In this document: positions 1 through 7,853 of the stretch, one piece after another
Numbering within the stretch: the first letter of the stretch is position 1
How the letters are laid out: every line of letters starts with the position of its first letter
Origin: CPC320 sp002684375
GTDB lineage: Bacteria; Pseudomonadota; Alphaproteobacteria; Rhodobacterales; Rhodobacteraceae
Length of the DNA: 64,000 nt
Direction: 5' to 3'
NCBI GenBank assembly: GCA_965662545.1
Contig: CBFIHZ010000003.1
Span: 62,001-126,000, forward strand
Program-made: the position numbers and the translations under genes
Notes under the pieces: generated by a model
The model's database searches: none
What the model saw: the letters and a program-made list of their open reading frames with translations, nothing else
What the model was told of the DNA's origin: nothing

Positions 1-474
1 AAAGAATATATCCCGGGCGTCGAAAAAGGTATCAAGTCGGTGATGGACAGTGGTCCTTTGGCGGGCTTCCCCGTGATTGATTTCAAAGTTGCGCTGATCG
101 ACGGTAAGTTCCACGATGTGGACTCCAGCGTTCTGGCATTCGAAATTGCCGGCCGGATGGCGATGCGGGAGGGCATGCGTAAAGCGGGTGCCAAAATGCT
201 TGAGCCAATCATGAAGGTCGAAGTGGTCACACCAGAAGATTATACCGGTGGGATCATTGGTGATCTGACGTCGCGTCGCGGCCAAGTCACTGGCCAAGAG
301 CCCCGTGGCAACGCTGTCGCGATCGCCTCATTCGTGCCGCTGGCCAATATGTTTGGCTATATCAACACATTGCGTTCGATGTCTTCGGGCAGAGCGCAGT
401 TCTCGATGCAGTTTGATCACTATGACCCGGTTCCGCAGAATATCTCGGAAGAAATTCAGGCGAAGTTTGCCTAG
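1..474 (+). CDS. fusA: Elongation factor G, C-terminal part (5' truncated by window edge)
   Basis: The open frame enters at base 1 (first residues KEYIPGVEKG) and runs 157 codons to a TAG. It corresponds to domains IV and V of EF-G, the ribosomal translocase GTPase. The glycine-rich RRGQVTG stretch and the PLANMFGY segment are typical of the EF-G C-terminus, including the domain V loop. The GTPase domain lies upstream, outside the window. It is followed by tuf after 54 bases, the usual str-operon order. Identity is very secure; only the start is missing. Confidence 0.97.
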   Translation, partial: KEYIPGVEKGIKSVMDSGPLAGFPVIDFKVALIDGKFHDVDSSVLAFEIAGRMAMREGMRKAGAKMLEPIMKVEVVTPEDYTGGIIGDLTSRRGQVTGQEPRGNAVAIASFVPLANMFGYINTLRSMSSGRAQFSMQFDHYDPVPQNISEEIQAKFA

Positions 475-528
475 CACATGTCGGACAAGTTGATGCTTGT
501 CTCTCGTTAAAATAAGTAGGAGGCCATC

Positions 529-1704
529 ATGGCAAAGGAAAAGTTTGAACGTAATAAGCCGCATTGCAACATCGGTACCATTGGCCATGTTGACCACGGC
601 AAAACCACGCTGACTGCTGCGATCACCAAACAGTTTGGTGATTTTCAGGACTATGATCAAATCGACGCAGCGCCTGAAGAAAAAGCCCGTGGTATCACCA
701 TTTCGACCGCTCACGTTGAGTATGAGACTGATAATCGTCACTATGCGCACGTTGATTGCCCCGGCCACGCCGACTATGTGAAAAATATGATTACCGGTGC
801 GGCGCAGATGGATGGCGCGATTCTTGTGGTAAACGCGGCAGATGGCCCAATGCCACAAACCCGCGAGCACATCCTGCTTGGCCGTCAGGTTGGTATTCCG
901 TCCATGGTTGTTTTCATGAACAAAGTGGATCAGGTGGATGACGAAGAACTGCTCGAATTGGTCGAGATGGAAATTCGTGAACTGCTCAGCACCTACGATT
1001 ACCCCGGCGACGACATCCCAGTTGTTGCAGGGTCGGCTCTGGCAGCCTTGGAAGGGCGCGATGACAACATCGGCTCCGAAAAAATTGCAGCATTGATGGC
1101 TGCGGTTGATGAATATATTCCACAGCCGGCACGCGCCGTTGACCAACCCTTCCTGATGCCGATCGAAGATGTGTTCTCAATTTCGGGTCGTGGCACGGTT
1201 GTTACCGGCCGCGTTGAGCGCGGTGTCGTCAATGTGGGCGACGAGATTGAAATCGTTGGTATCCGTGACACCTCAAAAACCACTTGTACTGGTGTCGAAA
1301 TGTTCCGCAAGCTGCTGGATCGCGGTGAAGCCGGAGATAACATTGGCGCCCTGTTGCGTGGTGTGGACCGTGACGGTGTAGAGCGTGGCCAGATTTTGTG
1401 TAAGCCGGGTTCAGTGACCCCGCACACCAAATTCGAAGCAGAAGCCTATATCCTGACCAAGGATGAAGGCGGCCGTCACACGCCGTTCTTTGCCAACTAT
1501 CGCCCACAGTTTTATTTCCGGACCACCGACGTGACCGGCACGGTAAATCTGCCCGAGGGTACTGAAATGGTCATGCCTGGCGATAATCTGAAGTTCGAAG
1601 TCGAACTGATTGCGCCAATTGCGATGGAAGACAAGCTGCGTTTTGCGATCCGTGAGGGTGGCCGTACCGTTGGTTCCGGTGTTGTTTCCAAAATCATCGA
1701 GTAA
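529..1704 (+). CDS. tuf: Elongation factor Tu
   Basis: This 391-residue GTPase delivers aminoacyl-tRNA to the ribosomal A site. The GTP-binding motifs are intact: GHVDHGKT at residues 19-26, the RGITI switch I segment near 54-58, DCPGH at 76-80 and NKVD at 131-134. Domains 2 and 3 follow at full length. A strong AGGAGG sits just before the ATG. It lies between fusA and rpsJ, as in other alphaproteobacteria. A second tuf copy often exists elsewhere in such genomes, but none is in this window. Confidence 0.98.
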   Translation: MAKEKFERNKPHCNIGTIGHVDHGKTTLTAAITKQFGDFQDYDQIDAAPEEKARGITISTAHVEYETDNRHYAHVDCPGHADYVKNMITGAAQMDGAILVVNAADGPMPQTREHILLGRQVGIPSMVVFMNKVDQVDDEELLELVEMEIRELLSTYDYPGDDIPVVAGSALAALEGRDDNIGSEKIAALMAAVDEYIPQPARAVDQPFLMPIEDVFSISGRGTVVTGRVERGVVNVGDEIEIVGIRDTSKTTCTGVEMFRKLLDRGEAGDNIGALLRGVDRDGVERGQILCKPGSVTPHTKFEAEAYILTKDEGGRHTPFFANYRPQFYFRTTDVTGTVNLPEGTEMVMPGDNLKFEVELIAPIAMEDKLRFAIREGGRTVGSGVVSKIIE

Positions 1705-1719
1705 GCAAACACTATCGTA

Positions 1720-1743
1720 GGGTGTGCGGGCAACTGCGCACCC
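1720..1743 (+). other. Hairpin in the tuf-rpsJ leader
   Basis: An 8-bp inverted repeat (GGGTGTGC and GCGCACCC, with one G-U pair) closes an 8-nt loop in the 110-nt gap between tuf and rpsJ. No T-run follows, so it does not look like an intrinsic terminator. Its place before the first S10-operon gene makes a leader or RNA-processing role possible, but that is inference from position only. Confidence 0.35.
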
Positions 1744-1814
1744 CTCGAGTTCGACGAAGCTGGGGGATACTTCCTTGGCCTCCTATCAACTCTACAGCCG
1801 TGAAAGGCTAGAAT

Positions 1815-2123
1815 ATGCAAAGCCAAACTATTCGCATTCGGCTTAAGGCGTTCGATTACCGTGTGCTGGATTCCAGTACGCAGGAGATCGTAAACACCGC
1901 CAAAAGAACCGGCGCCGCCGTGCGTGGTCCGATTCCTCTGCCGAATAAGATCGAAAAATTTACGGTTCTTCGGAGCCCTCACGTGAATAAGAAATCGCGC
2001 GAGCAATTTGAAATTCGGACGCATAAGCGTCTGCTTGATATCGTTGATCCGACCCCCCAGACTGTGGACGCGCTGATGAAGCTCGACCTTGCGGCTGGTG
2101 TGGATGTCGAGATCAAAGTATAA
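1815..2123 (+). CDS. rpsJ: 30S ribosomal protein S10
   Basis: S10 is a component of the 30S head and, with NusB, of the antitermination complex. The 102-residue length and the start MQSQTIRIRLKAFDY are diagnostic. GPIPLPNK and the C-terminal AGVDVEIKV are conserved features. It is the first gene of the S10 cluster and lies 110 nt after tuf, behind a leader with a hairpin. rplC follows after 14 nt. Confidence 0.98.
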   Translation: MQSQTIRIRLKAFDYRVLDSSTQEIVNTAKRTGAAVRGPIPLPNKIEKFTVLRSPHVNKKSREQFEIRTHKRLLDIVDPTPQTVDALMKLDLAAGVDVEIKV

Positions 2124-2137
2124 GGGGGGCGTGACAG

Positions 2138-2857
2138 ATGCGCTCTGGTATAATCGCAAAAAAACTGGGCATGACCCGGTTGTTCATGGATGACGGTAAA
2201 CAGATCCCTGTAACCGTGCTTCAGTTGGATGGCTTGCAGGTCGTTTCACAACGCACTGCAGATAAGCATGGCTACAGTGCAGTCCAACTTGGCACCGGCA
2301 CCATTAAAGCTAAACGGGTTTCGCAAGCGATGCGCGGCCATTTCGCCGTGGCGCAGGTCGAACCTAAGCGCAAGGTCGCTGAGTTTCGGGTCGCTCCTGA
2401 AAATCTGATCGAAGTTGGTGCGGAAATAACTGCCGAGCACTACGCGGCAGGCCAGTTCGTCGACGTGTCCGGCACGTCGATTGGTAAGGGCTTTGCCGGT
2501 GCCATGAAACGGCATAATTTTAAAGGTTTACGCGCGTCTCACGGTGTCTCCGTCAGCCACCGTTCGCACGGATCCACTGGTCAGTGTCAGGGTCCGGGTA
2601 AAGTCTTTAAAGGTAAAAAAATGGCTGGTCACATGGGCGCTGCTAAAGTCACCACTCAGAACCTGCAAGTTGTCAAAACCGATCTCGATCGTGGTTTGAT
2701 TATGATCAAGGGCGCAGTTCCAGGCTCTAAAGGCGGGTGGGTTACTGTTAAGGATGCGGTGAAAAAGCCGTTGCCTGACGGTGTGCCTTTTCCAGCGGCA
2801 ATCAAAGTCGCAGAGGCCGCCGCAGATTCAGCGCCTGTTCAAGGAGATGACGCATGA
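2138..2857 (+). CDS. rplC: 50S ribosomal protein L3
   Basis: L3 is an early 50S assembly protein that reaches toward the peptidyl transferase centre. The protein is 239 residues, starting MRSGIIAKKLGMTRLF. The central GKGFAGAMKRHNFKG and SHRSHGSTGQ segments are the L3 hallmark, the latter being the loop with the conserved glutamine methylated in E. coli. The alanine/aspartate-rich tail beyond the core resembles the extended alphaproteobacterial form. Its stop overlaps the rplD start (ATGA), implying coupled translation. Confidence 0.98.
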   Translation: MRSGIIAKKLGMTRLFMDDGKQIPVTVLQLDGLQVVSQRTADKHGYSAVQLGTGTIKAKRVSQAMRGHFAVAQVEPKRKVAEFRVAPENLIEVGAEITAEHYAAGQFVDVSGTSIGKGFAGAMKRHNFKGLRASHGVSVSHRSHGSTGQCQGPGKVFKGKKMAGHMGAAKVTTQNLQVVKTDLDRGLIMIKGAVPGSKGGWVTVKDAVKKPLPDGVPFPAAIKVAEAAADSAPVQGDDA

Positions 2858-3471
2858 AACTTGATGTGATCAAACTCGACGGCAAGGCGGCTGGCAGTAT
2901 CGATTTGGGCGACGATATCTTTGGCCTCGAGCCGCGTGTCGATATCCTGCACCGCGTCGTCCGGTGGCAGCGCAACAATGCGCAGGCCGGCACCCATAAG
3001 GTAAAGACCCGTCGCGAGACCAGCTATTCGACGAAAAAGATCTATCGTCAAAAAGGCACTGGTGGCGCGCGTCACGGCGATCGCAACGCACCGATTTTCC
3101 GCGGTGGTGGTATCTACAAGGGCCCAACGCCCCGTAGTCATGGCCACGATCTGCCGAAAAAAGTGCGCCAGATGGGTTTAAAGCACGCGCTGTCGTCTAA
3201 AGTGAAAGACGGTTCGCTGGTTATTATCGATGAGGCCCAGTCTGATGGTAAGACTGCGGCGTTGGCCAAGATGGTAAAAAACCTCGGTTGGAAACGCGCG
3301 TTGATTATTGATGGCGCTGCCGTCGATATCGGTTTTGCAAAAGCGGCGAGTAACATTGAAGGCCTGGATATCCTGCCGACAATGGGTGCTAACGTGTATG
3401 ACATTCTGAAACGCGATACTCTGGTGCTGACGAAAGCCGGTGTCGAAGCTCTGGAGGCACGCCTGAAATGA
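2854..3471 (+). CDS. rplD: 50S ribosomal protein L4
   Basis: L4 lines the peptide exit tunnel; in E. coli it also represses the S10 operon by binding the leader mRNA. This 205-residue protein has the conserved tunnel-loop region around residues 55-95 (KGTGGARHGDRNAPIFRGGG). It overlaps rplC by 4 nt upstream and rplW by 4 nt downstream, so the three genes form a translationally coupled block. Whether autogenous control exists here cannot be read from the coding sequence. Confidence 0.98.
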   Translation: MKLDVIKLDGKAAGSIDLGDDIFGLEPRVDILHRVVRWQRNNAQAGTHKVKTRRETSYSTKKIYRQKGTGGARHGDRNAPIFRGGGIYKGPTPRSHGHDLPKKVRQMGLKHALSSKVKDGSLVIIDEAQSDGKTAALAKMVKNLGWKRALIIDGAAVDIGFAKAASNIEGLDILPTMGANVYDILKRDTLVLTKAGVEALEARLK

Positions 3472-3764
3472 CTGCTAAAGCTGAACATTATGATGTGATC
3501 CGCAAGCCGGTTATCACCGAAAAAGCAACCATGGCCTCTGAGGCCGGAGCGGTTGTGTTTGAAGTGGCAATCGACAGCAACAAGCCACAGATCAAATCAG
3601 CGGTCGAAGCGCTGTTTGGTGTTAAGGTGAAAGCGGTAAACACCACGATCACAAAAGGTAAGACAAAGCGTTTTCGCGGCGCACCTGGTAAACGCCGGGA
3701 TGTCAAAAAAGCCTATGTGACACTTGAGGCCGGAAACACCATCGACGTGAACACCGGACTGTGA
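3468..3764 (+). CDS. rplW: 50S ribosomal protein L23
   Basis: L23 sits at the tunnel exit and docks trigger factor and SRP. It has 98 residues with the N-terminal VIRKPVITEKAT signature and the basic KGKTKRFRGAPGKR loop. It overlaps rplD by 4 nt (ATGA). Unusually for a tightly packed S10 cluster, it is followed by a strong terminator-like hairpin and two tandem UUCG hairpins before rplB. Confidence 0.97.
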   Translation: MTAKAEHYDVIRKPVITEKATMASEAGAVVFEVAIDSNKPQIKSAVEALFGVKVKAVNTTITKGKTKRFRGAPGKRRDVKKAYVTLEAGNTIDVNTGL

Positions 3765-3778
3765 TAGCACGCCTCATC

Positions 3779-3811
3779 AACGCTCCGAATCTGTTCGGAG
3801 CGTTGTTGTTT
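3779..3811 (+). terminator. Terminator-like hairpin between rplW and rplB
   Basis: A perfect 11-bp stem (AACGCTCCGAA pairing with TTCGGAGCGTT) closes a TCTG loop. It is followed by GTTGTTTT. This has the form of an intrinsic terminator, yet lies inside the S10 operon. Partial termination or attenuation is the likely effect, because full termination would cut off rplB and later genes unless a promoter follows. Confidence 0.7.
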
Positions 3812-3815
3812 TAAG

Positions 3816-3862
3816 TCGGGGACCTTCGGGCCCTATTATCTCGGGGACCTTCGGGGCCCTAT
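3816..3862 (+). repeat. Two tandem UUCG-tetraloop hairpin repeats upstream of rplB
   Basis: Two near-identical units occur at 3816-3836 and 3841-3862, differing by one extra G. Each carries GGGACC, then TTCG, then GG(G)CCC, and so can fold into a short C(UUCG)G hairpin. The first has a bulged A; the second an A-G mismatch. They sit directly after the rplW terminator-like stem and 47 nt before the rplB ATG. The function is unknown; an RNA stability, processing or protein-binding element is possible. Confidence 0.6.
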
Positions 3863-3909
3863 CAATCGCGGCGCGTAAAGTGCTGCATCTATAACGGAAG
3901 ACAGAAAGC

Positions 3910-4752
3910 ATGGCACTCAAGTCGTATAAACCGACGACGCCAGGCCAGCGTGGGCTGGTGCTGATCGACCGTTCGGAACTGTGGAAGGGTCGTCCTGTTA
4001 AATCTCTTACTGAGGGTTTGACAAAATCGGGCGGCCGCAACAACACCGGACGTATTACATCCCGCCGCCGCGGTGGCGGCGCGAAACGCCTGTACCGTAT
4101 TGTTGATTTCAAACGCAACAAACTGGACATGTCTGCAACTGTTGAGCGGATTGAATATGATCCCAACAGGACAGCGTTTATTGCTTTGGTACGATATGAA
4201 GACGGCGAACAGACGTATATTCTGGCGCCTCAGCGCTTGGGCGTCGGCGACCAAGTGATTGCCTCTGCCAAAGCTGATATCAAACCCGGTAATACGATGC
4301 CGTTTTCTGGTATGCCAATCGGTACGATCATTCACAACATCGAGATGAAGCCAGGCAAAGGCGGTCAGATCGCGCGCGCTGCTGGCACGTACGCTCAGTT
4401 TGTTGGGCGCGATGGCGGCTATGCTCAGATCCGTTTGTCCTCTGGCGAACTGCGTATGGTTCGCCAAGAATGCTGTGCCACGGTTGGTGCGGTGTCAAAC
4501 CCCGACAACAGCAACCAAAACTTTGGTAAAGCCGGTCGGATGCGCCATAAAGGCGTGCGCCCGTCGGTGCGTGGTGTGGTTATGAACCCGGTTGATCACC
4601 CCCACGGTGGCGGTGAAGGTCGGACATCGGGTGGACGTCACCCAGTTACCCCTTGGGGTAAGCCGACCAAAGGGGCACGTACCCGGAACAAGAACAAAGC
4701 GTCAAGCAAGCTGATTATCCGCTCGCGGCACGCCAAGAAGAAGGGACGTTAA
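3910..4752 (+). CDS. rplB: 50S ribosomal protein L2
   Basis: L2 is needed for subunit association and lies close to the peptidyl transferase centre. It has 280 residues. The C-terminal PVDHPHGGGEGRTSGGRHPV segment contains the conserved histidine important for peptidyl transfer. It starts a sub-block of the S10 cluster, after a 145-nt gap that contains a terminator-like stem and a hairpin repeat pair. rpsS follows after 3 nt. Confidence 0.98.
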   Translation: MALKSYKPTTPGQRGLVLIDRSELWKGRPVKSLTEGLTKSGGRNNTGRITSRRRGGGAKRLYRIVDFKRNKLDMSATVERIEYDPNRTAFIALVRYEDGEQTYILAPQRLGVGDQVIASAKADIKPGNTMPFSGMPIGTIIHNIEMKPGKGGQIARAAGTYAQFVGRDGGYAQIRLSSGELRMVRQECCATVGAVSNPDNSNQNFGKAGRMRHKGVRPSVRGVVMNPVDHPHGGGEGRTSGGRHPVTPWGKPTKGARTRNKNKASSKLIIRSRHAKKKGR

Positions 4753-4755
4753 GAT

Positions 4756-5034
4756 ATGTCTCGCTCTGTTTGGAAAGGTCCATTCGTCGATGCTTACGTG
4801 CTCAAAAAAGCCGAAGCGTCACGTGAAAGTGGACGCAATGAAGTTATCAAAATCTGGTCGCGCCGGTCTACTATTTTACCGCAGTTCGTTGGCTTGACCT
4901 TTGGTGTGTATAACGGTCGCAAACATATTCCCGTAATGATTTCGGAAGATATGATCGGTCAGAAATTCGGTGAATATGCCCCGACCCGTACCTATTACGG
5001 GCATGCAGCCGACAAAAAAGCGAAACGGAAGTAA
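4756..5034 (+). CDS. rpsS: 30S ribosomal protein S19
   Basis: S19 is a 30S head protein contacting S13 and the A-site tRNA region. The 92-residue product starts MSRSVWKGPFVDAYVLKKAE. It contains the WSRRSTILPQFVG and YNGRKHIPV motifs and ends GHAADKKAKRK. The start is 3 nt after the rplB stop, and rplV starts 3 nt after its own stop. Confidence 0.98.
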   Translation: MSRSVWKGPFVDAYVLKKAEASRESGRNEVIKIWSRRSTILPQFVGLTFGVYNGRKHIPVMISEDMIGQKFGEYAPTRTYYGHAADKKAKRK

Positions 5035-5037
5035 GTC

Positions 5038-5418
5038 ATGGGCCAGGATAAAAACCCCCGCCGCGTGGCCGACAACGAAGCGATGGCAAAACTGCGCATG
5101 CTTCGGACCAGCCCGCAAAAGCTGAACCTTGTAGCCGCGATGATTAGGGGCAAGAAGGTGGATAAAGCGTTGACCGACCTGACGTTCTCTAAAAAACGCA
5201 TCTCTGATGATGTGCGCAAGTGCCTGCAATCAGCGATTGCCAACGCCGAAAACAACCACAACCTTGATGTGGATGAATTGGTTGTCGCCGAAGCATACGT
5301 TGGTAAAAACATGACACTGAAGCGCGGACGGCCGCGTGCACGTGGGCGGTTTGGCAAGATAATGAAGCCATTCTCAGAGCTTACGATCAAAGTGCGTCAA
5401 GTTGAGGAGCAAGCCTAA
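5038..5418 (+). CDS. rplV: 50S ribosomal protein L22
   Basis: L22 forms part of the peptide exit tunnel constriction. The 126-residue protein contains LRTSPQKLNLVAAMIRGKKV near the N-terminus and the beta-hairpin region LKRGRPRARGRFGKI, whose tip lines the tunnel and is a macrolide-resistance hot spot in other species. Its TAA overlaps the rpsC ATG by one base. Confidence 0.97.
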   Translation: MGQDKNPRRVADNEAMAKLRMLRTSPQKLNLVAAMIRGKKVDKALTDLTFSKKRISDDVRKCLQSAIANAENNHNLDVDELVVAEAYVGKNMTLKRGRPRARGRFGKIMKPFSELTIKVRQVEEQA

Positions 5419-6125
5419 TGGGTCAGAAAGTCAATCCAATCGGCATGCGTTTGCAGATCAACCGCACGTGGGACAGCCGCTGGTATGCCGATACCAAGGA
5501 TTATGGTGATCTTCTCATGGAAGACATTAAAATCCGCGAGTTCGTCAACGAAGAGTGCAAGCAAGCCGGTATCTCGCGGGTGATCATCGAGCGCCCGCAC
5601 AAAAAGTGCCGGGTTAGCATCTATACTGCCCGCCCCGGTGTGATTATCGGTAAAAAAGGTGCTGATATTGAAACGTTGCGCAAGAAGATCGCCGCAATGA
5701 CACCATCAGAACTGCACCTCAACATTCTCGAAGTGCGCAAACCTGAGATGGACGCGCGTTTGGTTGGCGAGTCGATTTCTCAGCAGCTTGAACGTCGGGT
5801 TTCGTTCCGTCGTGCGATGAAGCGCGCGGTGCAGAATGCGATGCGCATGGGCGCGCTTGGTATCCGAGTGAATGTTGCGGGTCGTCTTGGCGGCGCAGAG
5901 ATTGCGCGCACCGAATGGTATCGTGAAGGTCGGGTGCCACTGCACACGCTGCGTGCCGATATTGATTATGCCAATATTGAGGCGGAAACCGCTTACGGCA
6001 TCATCGGTATTAAGGTCTGGATCTTTAAGGGTGAGATCATGGAACATGATCCGCAAGCCCGGGATCGCAAAGCCCAGGAACTCCAGGACGGTCCGGCCCC
6101 ACGTGGTGCCGGTGGCCGTCGCTAA
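5418..6125 (+). CDS. rpsC: 30S ribosomal protein S3
   Basis: S3 belongs to the mRNA entry helicase region of the 30S subunit. The 235-residue protein begins MGQKVNPIGMRL. It has a KH domain with RPGVIIGKKGADIE (about residues 71-85) and the GRLGGAEIARTEW segment in the C-terminal domain. It starts on the last base of the rplV stop codon and precedes rplP by 12 nt. Confidence 0.98.
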   Translation: MGQKVNPIGMRLQINRTWDSRWYADTKDYGDLLMEDIKIREFVNEECKQAGISRVIIERPHKKCRVSIYTARPGVIIGKKGADIETLRKKIAAMTPSELHLNILEVRKPEMDARLVGESISQQLERRVSFRRAMKRAVQNAMRMGALGIRVNVAGRLGGAEIARTEWYREGRVPLHTLRADIDYANIEAETAYGIIGIKVWIFKGEIMEHDPQARDRKAQELQDGPAPRGAGGRR

Positions 6126-6137
6126 GGAGATAGAGAT

Positions 6138-6551
6138 ATGCTGCAACCAAAACGTACCAAATTCCGCAAGATGCACAAAGGCCGTATCCACGGCATGGCA
6201 AAAGGCGGTTCTGATCTTACCTTTGGCACTTATGGCCTAAAAGCCACTCAGCCAGAGCGGATCACCGCGCGCCAGATCGAAGCGGCGCGGCGGGCGATGA
6301 CCCGTCAAATGAAACGGCAGGGCCGGGTCTGGATCCGGATTTTCCCCGATACGCCGGTCACGTCTAAGCCCACCGAAGTTCGGATGGGTAAAGGAAAGGG
6401 CTCAGTTGATTTCTGGGCTGCAAAAGTAAAACCTGGTCGGATCATGTTTGAGATTGACGGGGTTGACGAAAATGTGGCAAGGGAAGCACTTCGGCTTGCT
6501 GCAATGAAATTGCCGATCAAAACGCGTGTTGTTGTACGCGAAGACTGGTAA
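6138..6551 (+). CDS. rplP: 50S ribosomal protein L16
   Basis: L16 helps form the A-site region of the 50S subunit. The 137-residue product starts MLQPKRTKFRKMHKGR. It contains RIFPDTPVTSKPTEVRMGKG, the loop reaching toward the A-site tRNA, with the conserved arginine that is hydroxylated in E. coli. It is followed by a GC-rich terminator-like hairpin before rpmC, a second break in the cluster. Confidence 0.98.
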   Translation: MLQPKRTKFRKMHKGRIHGMAKGGSDLTFGTYGLKATQPERITARQIEAARRAMTRQMKRQGRVWIRIFPDTPVTSKPTEVRMGKGKGSVDFWAAKVKPGRIMFEIDGVDENVAREALRLAAMKLPIKTRVVVREDW

Positions 6552-6557
6552 GAGTTT

Positions 6558-6597
6558 CCGCGCACCCGCACCAGTTTGCGGGGGGCGCGGTGTTTTT
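6558..6597 (+). terminator. Terminator-like hairpin between rplP and rpmC
   Basis: A long GC-rich stem (arm CCGCGCACCCGCA, opposite arm TGCGGGG...GCGCGG with one irregularity) closes the loop CCAGTT. It is followed by a TGTTTTTTG tract. The fold is typical of an intrinsic terminator but sits inside the ribosomal protein cluster, in a 99-nt gap. Downstream genes must be reached by readthrough or by a local promoter. Confidence 0.7.
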
Positions 6598-6650
6598 TGT
6601 TGGAAAAGCGCGGACGGTTGTGTCGTGACTTCTGATAGAGGGATAAGGCG

Positions 6651-6854
6651 ATGAACGCCCAAGAACTACGCGATAAGACCCCGGACCAGCTTCGTGAGGA
6701 GCTGTCTAATCTGAAGAAAGAAGCGTTTAATCTTCGCTTTCAACAGGCCACGGGGCAACTTGAGAATACGGCGCGCATGCGGTCCGTTAAACGTGATGTG
6801 GCCCGGGTCAAAACCGTGCTGACACAGAAAGCCGCGCTTGCGGCTGCAGAATAG
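6651..6854 (+). CDS. rpmC: 50S ribosomal protein L29
   Basis: L29 is a small helical protein next to L23 at the tunnel exit. The 67-residue sequence begins MNAQELRDKTPDQLREEL. It contains KKEAFNLRFQQATGQLENTARM, the L29 signature. It follows a 99-nt gap with a terminator-like hairpin and precedes rpsQ by 13 nt. The GATAAGGCG before the ATG is a usable ribosome binding site. Confidence 0.97.
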   Translation: MNAQELRDKTPDQLREELSNLKKEAFNLRFQQATGQLENTARMRSVKRDVARVKTVLTQKAALAAAE

Positions 6855-6867
6855 GAGCGCCTGAAAG

Positions 6868-7098
6868 ATGCCCAAACGTATCCTGGAAGGCACTGTTACC
6901 AGCGCCGCAAACGAACAGACCGTCACGGTCTCGGTCGAGCGTCGCTTCAAGCATCCTGTGCTGAAAAAGATTATTCGTAAGTCCAAGAAATATCGGGCGC
7001 ATGACGAACAGAACACTTTTAAGATTGGTGACTCTGTCCGCATTATCGAATGTCCACCAAAGTCGAAAACCAAACGCTGGGAGGTCCTTGAGGCGTAA
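6868..7098 (+). CDS. rpsQ: 30S ribosomal protein S17
   Basis: S17 is a primary-binding 30S protein of OB-fold type. The 76-residue product starts MPKRILEGTVTSAANEQTVTV and includes KKIIRKSKKYRAHDE and the DSVRIIECPP motif. A 75-nt gap with small inverted repeats, one being CTGAA and TTCAG at about 7101-7116, separates it from rplN. Confidence 0.97.
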   Translation: MPKRILEGTVTSAANEQTVTVSVERRFKHPVLKKIIRKSKKYRAHDEQNTFKIGDSVRIIECPPKSKTKRWEVLEA

Positions 7099-7173
7099 GC
7101 TGAAAGACCCTTCAGTCACATCGAAACCCTGGGGATCTGGCAAGTATGCCCCCCATAGGTCGGGAGACACTAT

Positions 7174-7542
7174 ATGATCCAGATGCAAACCAATCTGGAT
7201 GTCGCTGACAACTCCGGCGCCCGCCGAGTTCAGTGCATCAAGGTTTTGGGTGGTTCCAAGCGCAGATATGCGTCTGTAGGCGACGTTATCGTCGTTTCAG
7301 TCAAGGAAGCCATCCCGCGGGGACGCGTTAAAAAAGGCGACGTGCGCAAGGCCGTTGTCGTACGCACCGCAAAACAGGTTCAACGTGCCGATGGCTCTGC
7401 TATCCGCTTTGACCGCAACGCGGCCGTTATACTGAACAATGCCGGCGAGCCCGTCGGAACCCGGATTTTTGGTCCGGTTGTTCGCGAATTGCGCGGTAAG
7501 AACTTTATGAAGATCATTTCGCTTGCTCCGGAGGTGCTCTGA
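7174..7542 (+). CDS. rplN: 50S ribosomal protein L14
   Basis: L14 forms an intersubunit bridge and is the docking point for the silencing factor RsfS. The 122-residue length and start MIQMQTNLDVADNSGARRVQ are diagnostic. GTRIFGPVVRELR lies near the C-terminus. GGGAGA precedes the ATG. Its TGA overlaps the rplX ATG by one base, so translation is coupled. Confidence 0.98.
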   Translation: MIQMQTNLDVADNSGARRVQCIKVLGGSKRRYASVGDVIVVSVKEAIPRGRVKKGDVRKAVVVRTAKQVQRADGSAIRFDRNAAVILNNAGEPVGTRIFGPVVRELRGKNFMKIISLAPEVL

Positions 7543-7853
7543 TGGCTGCTAAATTGCGCAAAGGCGACAAGGTCGTCGTGCTGGCCGGTAAGGACAAAGG
7601 CAAAGAGGGGACGATCTCTTTGGTGGATCCTTCGGCTGGTAAAGCCGTGGTTGACGGTCTGAACATGGCGGTGCGCCATACGCGTCAAACCCAAACCGCG
7701 CAGGGCGGCCGTATTCCTAAGGCCATGCCAATAGCCTTGTCGAACTTGTCGTTGATTGATTCTAACGGCAAACCTACCCGGGTCGGCTTTAAGGTCGAGG
7801 ACGGTAAGAAAATGCGGTTCGCAAAGTCCACAGGGGAGACGATCGATGCTTGA
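7542..7853 (+). CDS. rplX: 50S ribosomal protein L24
   Basis: L24 is an assembly-initiating 50S protein. The 103-residue protein has the KOW motif KGDKVVVLAGKDKGKEGTI near the N-terminus and VDGLNMAVRHTRQTQ in the middle. It starts on the last base of rplN and overlaps the rplE start by 8 nt. Confidence 0.97.
   Translation: MAAKLRKGDKVVVLAGKDKGKEGTISLVDPSAGKAVVDGLNMAVRHTRQTQTAQGGRIPKAMPIALSNLSLIDSNGKPTRVGFKVEDGKKMRFAKSTGETIDA

Noticed and set aside
328..1146. 272-codon open frame antisense to tuf and the end of fusA
   Set aside because: It mirrors strongly conserved coding sequence on the plus strand and has no family features of its own.
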